Assembly: GCA_038502055.1 (NCBI GenBank)
Contig: JAXRKN010000040.1
Span: forward strand, 5,852,501-5,916,500
Origin: Tanytarsus gracilentus
Taxonomy: Eukaryota; Arthropoda; Insecta; Diptera; Chironomidae
Length of the DNA stretch: 64,000 nucleotides
Reading direction: 5' to 3'
The translations under genes and the position numbers were made by a program. This document shows, piece after piece, positions 23,589-34,947 of this stretch. The notes under the pieces were generated by a model. That model was not told the DNA's origin, made no database searches, and saw only the letters and a list, made by a program, of their open reading frames with translations. Positions within the stretch are counted from its first letter, which is position 1. Each line of letters opens with the position of its first letter.

Positions 23589-24642
23589 ATGGCTCAGCAA
23601 TGTCAATTATGGATGGGAAGTCTTCAGGTGGGTTCACTCTAATGTGATTGATTGAAAGTTTGTTAATAACTTGTCTTTATAGCCTTACATGACGGAAAAT
23701 TTTATTCTTGCGGCATTCAGAAAAATGGGTGAAGATCCAATGACAGTTAAATTGATGAAAAACAAATTCTCGGGAGAGCCTGCTGGGTACTGTTTTGTCT
23801 CATTCGTGACCGATGAAGCTGCTGTTAACGCAATGCATAAGTGAGTCATCATCTAGTGATTATTGAGTTTGTAATTTTAATTTTTTTATATCAGGCTCAA
23901 TGGAAAGCCGATACCCGGTACGAATCCAATTGTTCGTTTTAAATTGAATTCCGCAACGACTTCGCAAAATAAGGCTCTCTTGGCCGATCGTGAATTCAGC
24001 GTTTGGGTTGGTGACTTGTCATCTGATGTCGACGACTATAATCTATATCGTGTCTTTTCTGCCAAATATCAATCGATAAAGACCGCTAAAGTTATCATGG
24101 ACGATTCAGGATTCTCTCGTGGATATGGTTTTGTAAAGTTTGGTCTCGAGGAGGAACAGAAGAGTGCACTCTTTGAGATGAATGGATATATTGGGTTAGG
24201 TTCGAAGGCTCTCAAAATCTGTTCCGCAGTACCAAAGCCAAAAGATGGATCAATGATTATGCCATCACAGCCGTCAGCAACAACCATCGTTCAACAAGCA
24301 TACGATCAATATTCCCAGTACTATGATCAATATTCATATTATTGGCAGCAACAGCAAGCGGGTTATGCTTATGATGCAAATTCATCGACACCTCAAATCG
24401 ACCCTGCCACTTACTATTCACAACAAGCGCAGCAACAAATTGCAGCAGCCACTCAAAATAATCCATATAATGCTGCACAACCTTATAAATATGATCACGA
24501 CGATGAATATGCTTTGGTTGACTATAAAACGAATCTCGATGTCGACAAAATGAATCATGAGATAATTGATCGAGATAGAAATTTCTATGACAGCGTTGAA
24601 TCGAGTAAATGGCAACCGTTAGAATCGCTTGAAACATTTTAA
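23589..24642 (+). CDS. TRNAU1AP: tRNA-Sec-associated protein 1 / SECp43-like two-RRM protein
   Basis: Three coding exons (23589-23627, 23683-23840, 23895-24642) encode 314 residues. RRM1 runs from about residue 6 (LWMGSLQPYMTENFI) with RNP1 AGYCFVSF. RRM2 begins FSVWVGDLSSDVDDYNLY with RNP1 RGYGFVKF. The C-terminal third is Tyr/Gln-rich with repeated YDQYS units and then charged. This order of two RRMs plus a Tyr-rich tail is the SECp43/TRNAU1AP family, which associates with selenocysteine tRNA and the Sec synthesis machinery. Many insects keep the gene even where selenoproteins are few or lost, so its role here could be different. A polyadenylation signal is at 24678. An antisense open frame covering the 3' end is a shadow. 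Confidence 0.92.
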
Positions 24643-25886
24643 AATGAGTCCTGAATGCATATAATTATTTTTATTGAAATAAAACTTGATTAATCAAAGA
24701 CGATTTAATTCTAATTTCACAGACGCTCATTTTCTAGTGATTTTAATGCATTGAGTTTTAAAAAGTGTAAAATTAAAATTGAGCATCTCTGAATGAAAAA
24801 TGTCTTACGCTTATTTGAGATTAAATACAGAAAAGTTTTCTTCCCTTTCGCAATTAAATTTTATAGCTGAGAAATAAATAGCAGACATAAGAAAATTCCA
24901 TTCGTTACAACAACACGAAAATTCCATTTGTTTCGGAAATTTAACTCAATGAATATTTCAGCAATTGCCAGAATTAATTTCAAGGCATCAGCAAAAATAA
25001 AAGCTTTCTCAACATGTGCTCGTAAAACATGAGATTTTCAATTACTGTTCAAGTGGGATTAATTTTTTAAAGTGACACGCTAACGTGTAGTGATTTTTGC
25101 ATGACATTTCTTCATTTTTTTGCATGACATTTCTTCATTTTTTTGCTATGTTAAAAATAAATAATTTAGTTCGAATTTATTAATAAAACTTTGAATTAAA
25201 TTCTCTCAAAATTTAGAGGATAAAATTACCAAGCAAGTTTTGAACGTTCACTGCCATCATTTAAAAAATAGTAAATTATTTTTAGCACATGATGCGGAAA
25301 AAGCTTTCAAAGTTCCGCATAAACATTTATTTAAAAGTTCACAGCGTTTCATGATTGAATTTTTTTCTCTAAAACTTTTTTCACTCACTTGCTTTATGGA
25401 GGTCAAACCATCAATAAATCTTTCGCCTTCACTTCAGTCCTGTCAATTTATTTTCAAACTTTTCTCCGTTAAAAAATACACAAGAATTTACAACACAAAA
25501 ACTTTGAACATAAATTCAATGAGCGCGAAATAGAAAAAATATTTCACCTACTTTTTTTAAAATTTTAAAACTTTTGATATCTGTATTGACACTTCTAAAT
25601 AAATAAGGATATGATTTCTTTAGAAAGCACCTGAAAAAATTATTTTTCTTTTAAACGCAAAAATACACAATGCAATGCGTGTATGTATTTTTTATACCAA
25701 AACACTACCGTGAATTAACACATCGAGCTTTAAGCTTGAAATATTTATTCGGAATAACTTTATTAATGAGATGCACAATTTATTCCAAAGTGTGTCTTCA
25801 TACACATAATTTTTTTTTCTATTTCTAGCAGAATATTTTCATTATTTTATTATTTGAGTACGGTTCGTTGTGGTGTGAAGTTGAAA
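24643..25886. other. Intergenic region between SECp43 and the rhodanese gene
   Basis: This AT-rich stretch begins with the SECp43 polyadenylation signal (24678-24683). It includes a 24-bp unit repeated in tandem at about 25097-25144. The open frame at 25240-25533 has no recognisable domain, and I regard it as chance. Confidence 0.5.
25097..25144. repeat. Two-copy 24-bp tandem duplication
   Basis: A unit starting TGCATGACATTTCTTC occurs twice head to tail. It looks like a simple replication-slippage duplication in non-coding sequence. Confidence 0.8.
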
Positions 25887-26401
25887 ATGTCAGTTGGAAT
25901 CGCCAATTATCAGGAAGTTATAGAATCGCTGCATGATCCTGAGATTTTACTTATAGATGTTCGTGAACCTCCTGAAATCGAGGAGAACGGGAGTATTCCG
26001 AAATCAATTAACATCCCACGTGAGTGGTCAAACTTTTAGAAATTAATTTACAAAGCTTTTTTAAATAGTGCAAAAAGTGCATGCGGAATTTCGACTTTCT
26101 CGCTTAGCGTTTGTGGCCAGATATCAACGAAACAAGCCGAGTGTTTCCCAAAAAATCATATTCTTCTGCAAATTTGGAGAGTTGGGTCAGAAGGCCGCAG
26201 AAATTGTTACCGAACTCGGTTATAAAAAGTAATTAAATTCTATTAATTGTGTAATGAGAATATTTTACATATTTTTTAATCAGTGTCAGATTTTATAAAT
26301 CAGGATTTTCTGAATGGATGTACAAGTGGCACGAGTATCAGGACTTTGTCGATGAACAGCGATACAAACAACAACAAGATCTTAAAGACCGATTAGGTTA
26401 A
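25887..26401 (+). CDS. Single-domain rhodanese-like protein
   Basis: Three coding exons (25887-26019, 26069-26228, 26284-26401) encode 136 residues forming one rhodanese domain. It shows the N-terminal LLIDVREPPEIEENGSIP motif, the 'INIP' strand, and an active-site-like Cys78 in FFCKFGELGQKA, followed by GYKNVRFYKSGFSEW. Family members transfer sulfane sulfur from thiosulfate or persulfides. The loop after the Cys is not the usual CxxGxRS: the second Gly and Arg positions are changed, so the substrate may differ. The usual His of the 'GHIPGA' motif is also replaced (ENGSIPKSI). I chose the ATG at 25887 because it starts the domain directly; the frame is open upstream without an ATG. Small stand-alone rhodaneses occur in flies, including a heat-shock-locus gene. 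Confidence 0.88.
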
Positions 26402-27500
26402 ATTTAATTTGAGATAATTTTTAATTTTTGTTTCATATTTTCATCATGATGTAAAAGAAGTTTCAAGTTTAAATTGATTAAATTCTCAAGAGTGATTTCC
26501 CAAGTACATAAGAGCGAAAAAAAACTTTTCCTCCCTCCTTCAAGCTTACACAATAAAATAATTCCGATTGATATTTTCGCTGAATCTCTAAAGCACCGAA
26601 GAACGAATGAAAAGCAACAAAAACGATTTGTAAAAATTATTTTTGAAATAAAAAGAAGTGCCTTCACAGCAATTTCGAACTTTTTTTAATAAACAGGAGT
26701 TTCATAGTAGCAAAATTTCATCTCAAGCACACTTAACAAGATGACGAGCGAATTTGAAGATGAAAAAGTGAAAAAAATGCTTAAAGCTTCAAAGTCATAA
26801 AAAAAGTTATCGAAAGGCATTGAATCGTAAAATTTTAGCTTGCGTTTTTAATAAAAAATAAAGAAAGAGATTTAATAACACTTTATATTATAACACTAGA
26901 GGGAGTCAATTTTTTGTGACAAGCGAAAATATTTGGAAAGCTTTTCATGTTCAAAAACTTGATAAACACACAAATTCTACATGTTTAGTTATCCATTTTC
27001 AGACGCTCGTTTTATTGTTTCAATATATTTTGATAAGAGAAGTTCAAATAAAATTGCGTTCTAACGATTCTTGCTCAAATATTGACGCCGCCGAAAAGTC
27101 ATTTAAATATCGTTTAAAAGCAAATAATGCGGAAAAGTTTTATCTCAACCATTTAAACAATTCATCGCACTCGAAAAGACTTTTTGAGTGTTTTTGCAAA
27201 CATTGAAAAATTTAATTTTCCATTGTTTAAAATTTATTAGATAAAAGCGAGAAAACTCAATTCTGCCATCTCTGCAATTTTATATGAAAACTCAATTTAC
27301 TGCAAGTGTCTTTCGAGAAAAAGTTTCATTTAAAATTTTTTTCTTATCTCTTATAAATTTTTTAATGAGATTGTTACAGAATTTTCATCTCAGTATCTGC
27401 AAGTTTCTCACATTTATAGTAGTGCCTTTTAAGTGTCTAATTAGTTCCGAGATGACAAACGAGAATTAATTAAATTTGAGATCAAAAAAGACATTGACAA
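26402..27500. other. Intergenic region between the rhodanese and ionotropic receptor genes
   Basis: This 1.1-kb AT-rich stretch separates two convergent genes. Open frames at 26404-27469 are short, low-complexity and without homology cues. Confidence 0.5.
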
Positions 27501-29475
27501 TTAATATGATCCATATCTTGAGTTCAATAAATTCTTCAAAATATAAAATTCAACAAAAAAGTTGATAATAAAAATTCTTAATTTTTTAAACCAAACTAGA
27601 AAAATCTCAATGATAAAAACAAGTGTTGAAATTCCACAAGCAAAAATCCAAATTATAAATCCGAATTTTAAGTCATCAAATGAAAATACTTTTGGCTCTT
27701 TTGTCTCCTGTTTGTAGGGTGGAAATGATTCGCTAAAACATTTTGTGAAAAATTGAAAAATTCCAGTTTCGATGAGTCTTGTAAAAACATCCAACACCAG
27801 TTGCGTCATGAAATTTGAGTTAATTGTTCCGATATAATTATAACCCATTGAAAATCGTTGATGTTTCATGACATTTAAATTGGCTTTAAAAACTGATCTC
27901 ATACCACGAAGGTCCTCACGTTCAAAGATGAATGCATACTTACCAGTGCCTTTTTTTATTAACTCTAAACTGTCGGGAAATGATTTCATTGTTAAACTGT
28001 CAAAAGAAAGTTGCACATAAAATTTTCAATTCTATATCAAGCTCACGATTTAAAAAGTCCATAACCATATTCTTCTGCTGATTTTTCATTTCCATGACTC
28101 AGGACAAGTGTGTAATTTCGATTATTTAATTCATCAAATGTATCTGGAGTTTTTGGCCTCATATCGCTCGTCATCATATCGAAAAATACGCCATGGTAAG
28201 CTGTTCTCATGATCAGAAAGAATATCATGAAAATTATCAAAATTATCCTCAAAAAATTATCACGAGGAATTTTATTTAGAGAATTTCCAAAAACGATTGC
28301 CACAATATCGACTAAATTGATCCTAAAATTTCCATCAAAAATAAAATGTTTCAAAATTTCGGGCAGATGAATTAAGCTCAAAAATATTCCAAGTAGCATT
28401 AAAATTGTCATTATTGAGTAAATCCACGTTTGTAAGTCGAACGGTTTCAGTAATTTCTCATAGCTTGTGTATCTATCGCCTGGAGTGAATGCAACTAAGC
28501 ACTCGATTGATTTGAAAATTTTTTTAACAATCAGATACGAAAAAGAATTTTTTGCAATTAGAAGTTGTGTGTCCTTTGAAACACTTTGAGTTGCGCCTTG
28601 ATTTTGGGTTAAAAAATTTGCAAAAGTTCCAAAAATTTCAACAAATTTTTCTTCAAGATAAGTTCGACGTTCATTAACTTTTTCAATTTGCGGAACGGCA
28701 TCTGAAAAGCCAGCGATTGAAATCAAATACAACAACATTTTTTGCGAGTACATTGAAGATATGATGGTTCTATCGAAATAAGGAATCTCGAAAATATATG
28801 AGGCAGATTTTAGAGTGCATCCATAAAAATTTCTAAACTTATTTTTAATTTTCAAAGTTTTTCTCCATTTCAAAATTGATTTGTCAAAAGTATTTATTAA
28901 TGCATGTTGCTCCTTATTACAAGCTTTCTTTGTCCACCAATCGATTGTCATTAATTGAATTGTTTTCTTCTTGTTAATAAGAAAATACGAGTACTGACTT
29001 ATGTGGCCTCGATGGTAGTTGGGTTTTTTAATTTTTAAATCTTTAAAATCAAATTTATCCTCAACAAAAATCAAATATTTGATGTCAAAAGCATAACGGG
29101 AAAAATTATTCGGGAATTCTTGTTTAAAAATTTCTTTTAAATCTTCAGTTGAGTGACTGAAAATGATGTTGTTCGTAAAACTTGTGTTTTCCAAAATTAT
29201 TTTCTTAAAATTCATCAGAGCATTATTTTTCAACACATCATTCGTTATCTCGATCAGCTCATGTGAATTATTTCGTAATAAAATAAAATCTATTTTAAAA
29301 ATTTGAAATCATTAAAATCTTAAATTATCAAAATAAATTACTGACTTAGTGTTGGATCACGATTGACTGAGTAGAGCGCTAAAATAACGTCAGAAATTGC
29401 TGAAGAAATTGATTCATTTTCAGACATAACACTGCTTAATGCAACAAAAACGACCACTAAATATTTAGAAAACAT
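27501..29475 (-). CDS. Divergent ionotropic receptor (IR family)
   Basis: The model has three coding exons: 29346-29475, 28047-29289 and 27501-27996, giving about 622 residues. The first exon starts with a signal-peptide-like segment (MFSKYLVVVFVALSSVMS). The order is: an extracellular ligand-binding-like region; TM1 (IYSIMTILMLLGIFLSLI); a short pore segment (VFGNSLNKIPRDNFLRI); TM2 (LIIFMIFFLIMRTAYHG); S2 with FKSLTMKSFPDSLELI; and TM3 (FGFIIWIFACGISTLVFII). This is the iGluR-derived topology of insect chemosensory IRs. The tuned, non-conserved sequence suggests a divergent, lineage-specific member and not a co-receptor. The first splice uses a weak donor (A|GTCAGT) because the stronger GTAATT site would break the frame; either the start exon is imperfectly modelled or the gene is degenerating at its 5' end. 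Confidence 0.82.
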
Positions 29476-30950
29476 TCCAAAAGTATTTCTCGAACATAAA
29501 TGAAACTAAAGTCGAAGAGTGTCCGATTTTATAAACATAAAATATCTGAAAACAAGTCCATGAGGTTTAGACAATTTTAAATATTGACAAACTTATTAAT
29601 GACGTGCACGAAGAGTTTCTTTAAACATCAATTAATAAATTATTAGTGTTTATAAATATTGTTAATTTCTAAGAATTTGTTAAATTATAATTAACTTATT
29701 GATCTCACAAAAGTAGGTAGAAAACATTTTTATGCACGAGTCGTACGATAAATTATGAATTAATAAGCTCATTCTTATTATTTCCCTAATCTCGATAATC
29801 ACATCTCGAAAAAAAGGTCTACGAGCATCTGTGAATGTGTCACAAATTTCCTTTATGTCGCACCTTGCTTAAGGAAATGATTTCGTACTTTCTCCGACGA
29901 TGTTATCACATGTGGATATGAGAGGAAGAATGAAAACTTTTCTACTCTTTTCTCCCCCATCGAAACGAAACGTAACACGCGATAATAATTTGAAGAGGGT
30001 GACTTTAAATAAATCCTTGGTGTTGCCTTGAACTCATGCGATGCTATTTCTTTCTCTTTCTCCACTCGTAAAAGTAATCATCATCAACGTGGGAATATCA
30101 GAACGGTCGCAGATAAGGCAATTTAAAAGTAATTCAATAAAATGAGAATTTGGAGAGAAAAAATTGGAAGTCAGGTTGATGTGCGAAGTTTTAATGAGAG
30201 TCTTGCAAAATTTTTTGTTTAGCTTTTAATATTTTATAAGTTTTTCTATGATTTTTTTCAAATTTTTTTAAACCCCATTTTATAACTAAATTTTTCTAGA
30301 AGTTTTTCAAATTTTTTTAAAGAATTTTTTAAAACCCATTTTATAATTAAATTTAAATTTATGATTTTCTGAAATAAATTTTCTCTTCTTAATTTACCAC
30401 AAATCTTAAAGCGCTTTAAATCTTAATCTATTTTTCGCATAATAAGCTTAAGTCTCTATTGACTTCCGGCACAGAGGAATTATTTTTAGTCAATTTAGAT
30501 AGATAGATGACAAAGAGGTAGCACGCTGGAGTTACCAGGAGGACGCGCCCGTTTAGGAATTATTTTTAGTCAATTTAATGAATAAATCCCATTATAAAAG
30601 AAAATGATGAAAATTTCTCTTCCTTTTATCAACCAAAGTAGCGTGGAATAACCAGCAAAAGCTTTGACTCCATTAATTAATTTTATTCGGATGAAAGTTT
30701 TTCATAGTTGATAAATTTTAATACTTTGTCAGCGATTTTGCTGCAAAAATCTTTCGACAATTTTGCAAAAAGAATTTTTTTCCTTAAAGCCTTTTCAATG
30801 GCATCCTTGACACATAAAAGTTTTATGTTCTGTTTTTTGTAAAACTTTATTACAAATTTTCTTCGTCTAATAAAAAGTGTTTCATGTCTCTTAAATCCTA
30901 CTGAATAGAGTATAAAGTCTATTTAATGTCTTTAGAATACTTTTTTTACG
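29476..30950. other. Intergenic region between ionotropic receptor and MFSD8 genes
   Basis: The interval holds the presumed promoter of the receptor gene and the 3' UTR of the transporter gene. The only structured feature noticed is a short insertion flanked by 23-bp direct repeats at 30475-30577. Confidence 0.5.
30475..30577. repeat. 23-bp direct repeats flanking a GC-richer insert
   Basis: AGGAATTATTTTTAGTCAAT, extended by TTA, occurs at 30475-30497 and again at 30555-30577. Between them lie 57 bp that begin with a GATA repeat and then become GC-richer (CACGCTGGAGTTACCAGGAG). The arrangement resembles a target-site duplication around a very short retroposed fragment, but a local duplication is equally possible. 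Confidence 0.65.
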
Positions 30951-32915
30951 TTAAGCTTGTTGTGCGCTTTTTTCAGTCATTGTGACTTCATCGGGTTTTG
31001 CAACCATCAAGCGGTCTCTTAAGTGATAAAGTAAAATCATTGGAATAGTCATGAAAATTGAAATCGAGCCAAATGTCCACCCGGTGCCGAATGCCGTGTA
31101 CGACGAAACAATTATGACGGGTCCAACAATGCGCGAGACTGAACCTGCTGCCAGCATGATACCCATCCTAATGGCGAAAAGATAAAAGTAAAAATAAGCT
31201 TTTTTGATTGATGCACAGCTTACCAAGTGCCTTGCGGTCGAGAGCCGAGGATTTTCGAGAAGATGGTTTGAATTAAAGTCACGCCAATGGGATAACTTGA
31301 AAAGGGAGAATCATTAATTTGTGCAAGAAATATTTTTTCAAGGGATTGTTACCCAATGACACCTAAGAAATATCCAATTACAAACTCAGGTATACCAAGT
31401 GCAGGCGTTGAATCACACCATGGTTGCGTGACAATTGGGCATCCTAAGAATTTAAAAATTATGTTAAAGTTATACAAAAATAAATCAAACTCACCCAACA
31501 CTATAGGGTCATCATCAGCGTAGTGATAGAATGTTCCATTCACTTCGTAATCTCTCGGATAGCCAATTTTAGGTGTATCTAATCGATATGGAATGAAGAT
31601 GATTTTACCAATGACGGCAAGTGCAAATCCACCCCAAATGAGTATGTCAATTTCTCTAAAAATTTTGGACACTCGCGGTAGGAGGCAGAAGATGATGCAC
31701 GAAATAAATGCACCGATCCCAACGAGAATGGAATTCCACTTTAGCGTTTCTTTGGGCGAAAATGCGAACTGCAATGTCAAAAGAGAATCGAGCATAAAAA
31801 ATTATTCATGCTAATTTATAACAACGCGAGGGATTTAATTAAACTTCACGAAAAAAAAATTATTTACTGACCTGATCCATGCTGAGCGGTGTTCCAAGCG
31901 TTTCCAAAATAACCAGATTAAATGCCACGATAAAGTACGAGAAAATCAGGGACCAAACAATGACGTGGTCAATTTGAACAGTCTTGTAGGTTTCTTTGGC
32001 CGTTTCTTTGCCTTGCAACTGCATTTGTTCTTTAACTGCAATCTTATGATCGCTAAAGAGATGCGGCAAAAAGAGTAAAATATTAACGAATCCAAGGAAG
32101 ACATTCACCCATCCTGGAACGGTGTACATATTTAAATGAAATCCGAGAAATATTCCACCGTCTCCAATTCCAGTAAAAACTGCTTGCAGCAAGGGACCCG
32201 CAATAAATCCAGACACTTGTGAAAGCGATGCCATGCTCAATGCGAAAGTTCTCTCTTCAATTTTTGTCGCGCCAGCAATATAACTTCGACTTACAGCAAT
32301 GTTCGCACTTGCAGCACCAATGAAGAATCTCGCCACTATCATCCAATATTTGACCCCAGTGCCCATTAAGTCAATGGACGAGTATAAGGCATTCGAAATG
32401 ATGAAAATTACAAGTGACGCCATTATTGGCCATCTGATTGAAGTCGACTTGTTAGCCCAGTAGCCGATGAGGGGTGAAAATATGAACTGACCGAGTGGAT
32501 TTGCTGCGACAATAAATGAATAAAATTCTTTCGTCGTCGATGAATCAACCTAAAGTTAAAAGTGATTGAAAGCTTTAATGTTTCAGTTTTATTGTCAATC
32601 AACATGTTTATCATCAACATGTTTAGAGAAGGAGTTCATAGTCGACTCCGTCTTTTATCAACTAATTTAATTCAAAATTGCATTTTTAAATTAAATTTGT
32701 TCGCTTTCTTCAAATAAAAAAATTTAATATCTTACTTTGCTGATGTATGGCCAAACTCCCGTCATTGCGATCGCAAGTCCAAGCGATTGAAGGAATAATG
32801 TAAAGTACACAATGTAAAGTGATTTAAATCTCTCTTTTTTCTCCTCATCAGTCTCAAGAGGTTTTCCAACATTTTCACTTGTCTTCGTGTTGCCATTCTT
32901 ATCCAACTTTTCCAT
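30951..32915 (-). CDS. MFSD8: MFSD8/CLN7-like lysosomal major facilitator transporter
   Basis: Six coding exons (32736-32915, 31872-32549, 31495-31768, 31353-31443, 31224-31295, 30951-31167) encode 503 residues, close to human MFSD8 (518). A charged cytosolic N-terminus of about 30 residues precedes twelve hydrophobic segments. Recognisable parts are SLYIVYFTLFLQSLGLAIAM (TM1), NPLGQFIFSPLIGYWANK (the family's loop 2-3 signature, here with N-P-L-G-Q), SRSYIAGATKIEERT, FSKILGSRPQGTWMG near TM10, and AGSVSRIVGPV in TM11. MFSD8 is a lysosomal membrane protein, mutated in human neuronal ceroid lipofuscinosis type 7 and reported to act as a chloride channel or transporter. The exact fly orthologue among several related genes was not determined. 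Confidence 0.88.
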
Positions 32916-34198
32916 AATTTTAAATTTTTTAAATTTTTTTCGGAACTATCACAAGGCACAACTGATTGCTATCACGGACGGAATGTGACTGAAATTGGCA
33001 AAGAATGAACGTGTGAAGAAAAAATCTGTAAGAGCATCACGAACTTAATTGAACTAAATTCAATTAGTCGAACGATCTGATGTTGTTTCTTTCAATATCG
33101 CCCTCGAGAGATTGATATGAAAAAAATTAAGTGATGAAAATTAATAAGTGAAATTGTCATTGACCCTGCTGCACTTTGTTCATAACATTTAACTTCTTCA
33201 TTTAATTTAATGTTAACAATCGATCTCACATGTACCGGTTCCTCATACACTCTCTTTTTTGTCAGTGGATGCTCTCTCACTCTCTTTCTCACGATTGAAG
33301 ATCGAAAAAAAACTTAATACATGAACATCAAATCTCTCAGATTTTTTTCTTTTCTAAATTTTACACATATTCACGATCAACACTCAATGATCTCTCAAAA
33401 GCACTTTTTAATCATCCGATTGTCAATAGTTTACTGGAAATAATTCACACAGTTTAGTGTCGATAACGTGATGAATGACTGCTAAATTATTCGAGAACGA
33501 TTTTGTTGTTTTTTCAACACTTGCTAAGTGCACACGAAAGAAAATAGTTGCAATTAAAATCAAAACAAATGCTTGAGAGAACCAAGCAGAACTAACGACA
33601 CGATCACACTACATTAAAAAAAATTTACTCGTCGCACGGAAACAAAGTTGTAAAAAAGTTATATTTATATTGCGTGAGCCAAAAATTAATAACATGTTTT
33701 ACATTCTTGATTGTGTACGTTAATTTTTACACTGCGCAACCTGCGAGAGACCGCAAGAGCGACTGACTACATAAGAATTTTTGTCTCTCTTTCTTTATCA
33801 TAAATTTTGTTTCGAGCATTATCAGATAGAATTTTTCTCCTTCGTTCTCTTTCGTGTTCTCACTTAATCTTTAGACAAGTGCAGAGAAGTGGTTTTGTTT
33901 AAACATTTAAAGATGCTGAATGAGAATGATTCTGATTTTTGAATGTTCTGTTTCAAACACAAACGCATTTTTGTCGTAATCGTTGCGAGAAAATTTATCA
34001 ATCAAAAAATTTGTCAATCAGATGAGAATAATTTAATAATCGTGTTTATTTTTGAGCACTCATCAAATTAAGATTGTGGGAGGAATATGAAAAAAAATTG
34101 AGCAAAGTTGAGGAAAAAAAAGTTGTTTTAAAAAATAAAAAATGAAATATTTATTTAAGCGGTGACGTGATCGCTAAAACCTTCAAGATTATTTTTTA

Positions 34199-34947
34199 GT
34201 GTAACCCACGAAGTGGTGTAACACTTATATGCGCCTATTTCCGTCCGTCCGTCTGTCTGTCTGTCTGTTCCATCGAGATCTCGGCTCCTGAGATAGCTAG
34301 AGACTTCTAGTTTTCGCCAAATGGTAGGTCTATGAATTTAGATTCGGCCATTTTAGGAATTATGAGGGTCATGACCACAGGTCGTGCCATGGACAGCCCT
34401 AAATGCCATTTTTCACACAAATTTCCTGTTATATGGCTTCATGTATGTCGTTGAACTCGTATTTGTATCAGGAATCGAAAGGCATTGATGATATTTGAGT
34501 AATGTCTATCATGGCCATCCAAGAGTGCCACCAATGTCCATCACGGCCGGCCAGTAGTGCCCCTAATGTCCATTTTTTAAAAGTATGGCTTCATGTACCT
34601 CGTTGAACTGGTAATTGCATCAGGAATTGATTAGCATTAATGATTTTTGAAGAATGACCGTCACGGCCGGCCAGGAGTGTCCAAGGAATGCCACTAATGT
34701 CCATTTTTTAAAAGTATGGCTTCATGTACCTCGTTGAACTCGGAATTTGACCAGGAATAAAAAAAAGTGTGAAATAGTGTGAAGTGATAAATAAAAATGA
34801 AAATGAAATGGGAAAATGAAAACAGGGGAAATTAACATAATTGAGAAATATTTTCCATAAGGCTTCCCTTTTGGCTTCTCCAAGGCTTCTTCATAGGACT
34901 TCCCCATGTTACATTTCCAATACTGATCTGTTACAAGTGGGTTACAC
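34199..34947. mobile_element. Short inverted-repeat element with internal repeats (MITE-like)
   Basis: The segment is bounded by an exact 11-bp inverted repeat, GTGTAACCCAC at 34199-34209 and its complement at 34937-34947. Next to the left end is a CCGT/CTGT microsatellite (34241-34268). Inside are three diverged copies of a unit beginning GGCTTCATGTA (at about 34435, 34587 and 34718), with repeated 'AATGTCCATTTTTTAAAAGT' blocks. It encodes no protein, so it would be non-autonomous. Base composition is richer in GC than its surroundings. No clear target-site duplication was seen. The right end is followed by a small hairpin (ACACCCACGTGTGGGT). Confidence 0.6.

Noticed and set aside
24257..24637. 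126-codon antisense open frame over the SECp43 3' end
   Set aside because: It mirrors the Tyr/Gln-rich coding sequence on the other strand and has no family resemblance; SECp43 is clearly the real gene.
25240..25533. 97-codon open frame between SECp43 and the rhodanese gene
   Set aside because: No domain, Kozak context or splice partners, and composition typical of the intergenic DNA.
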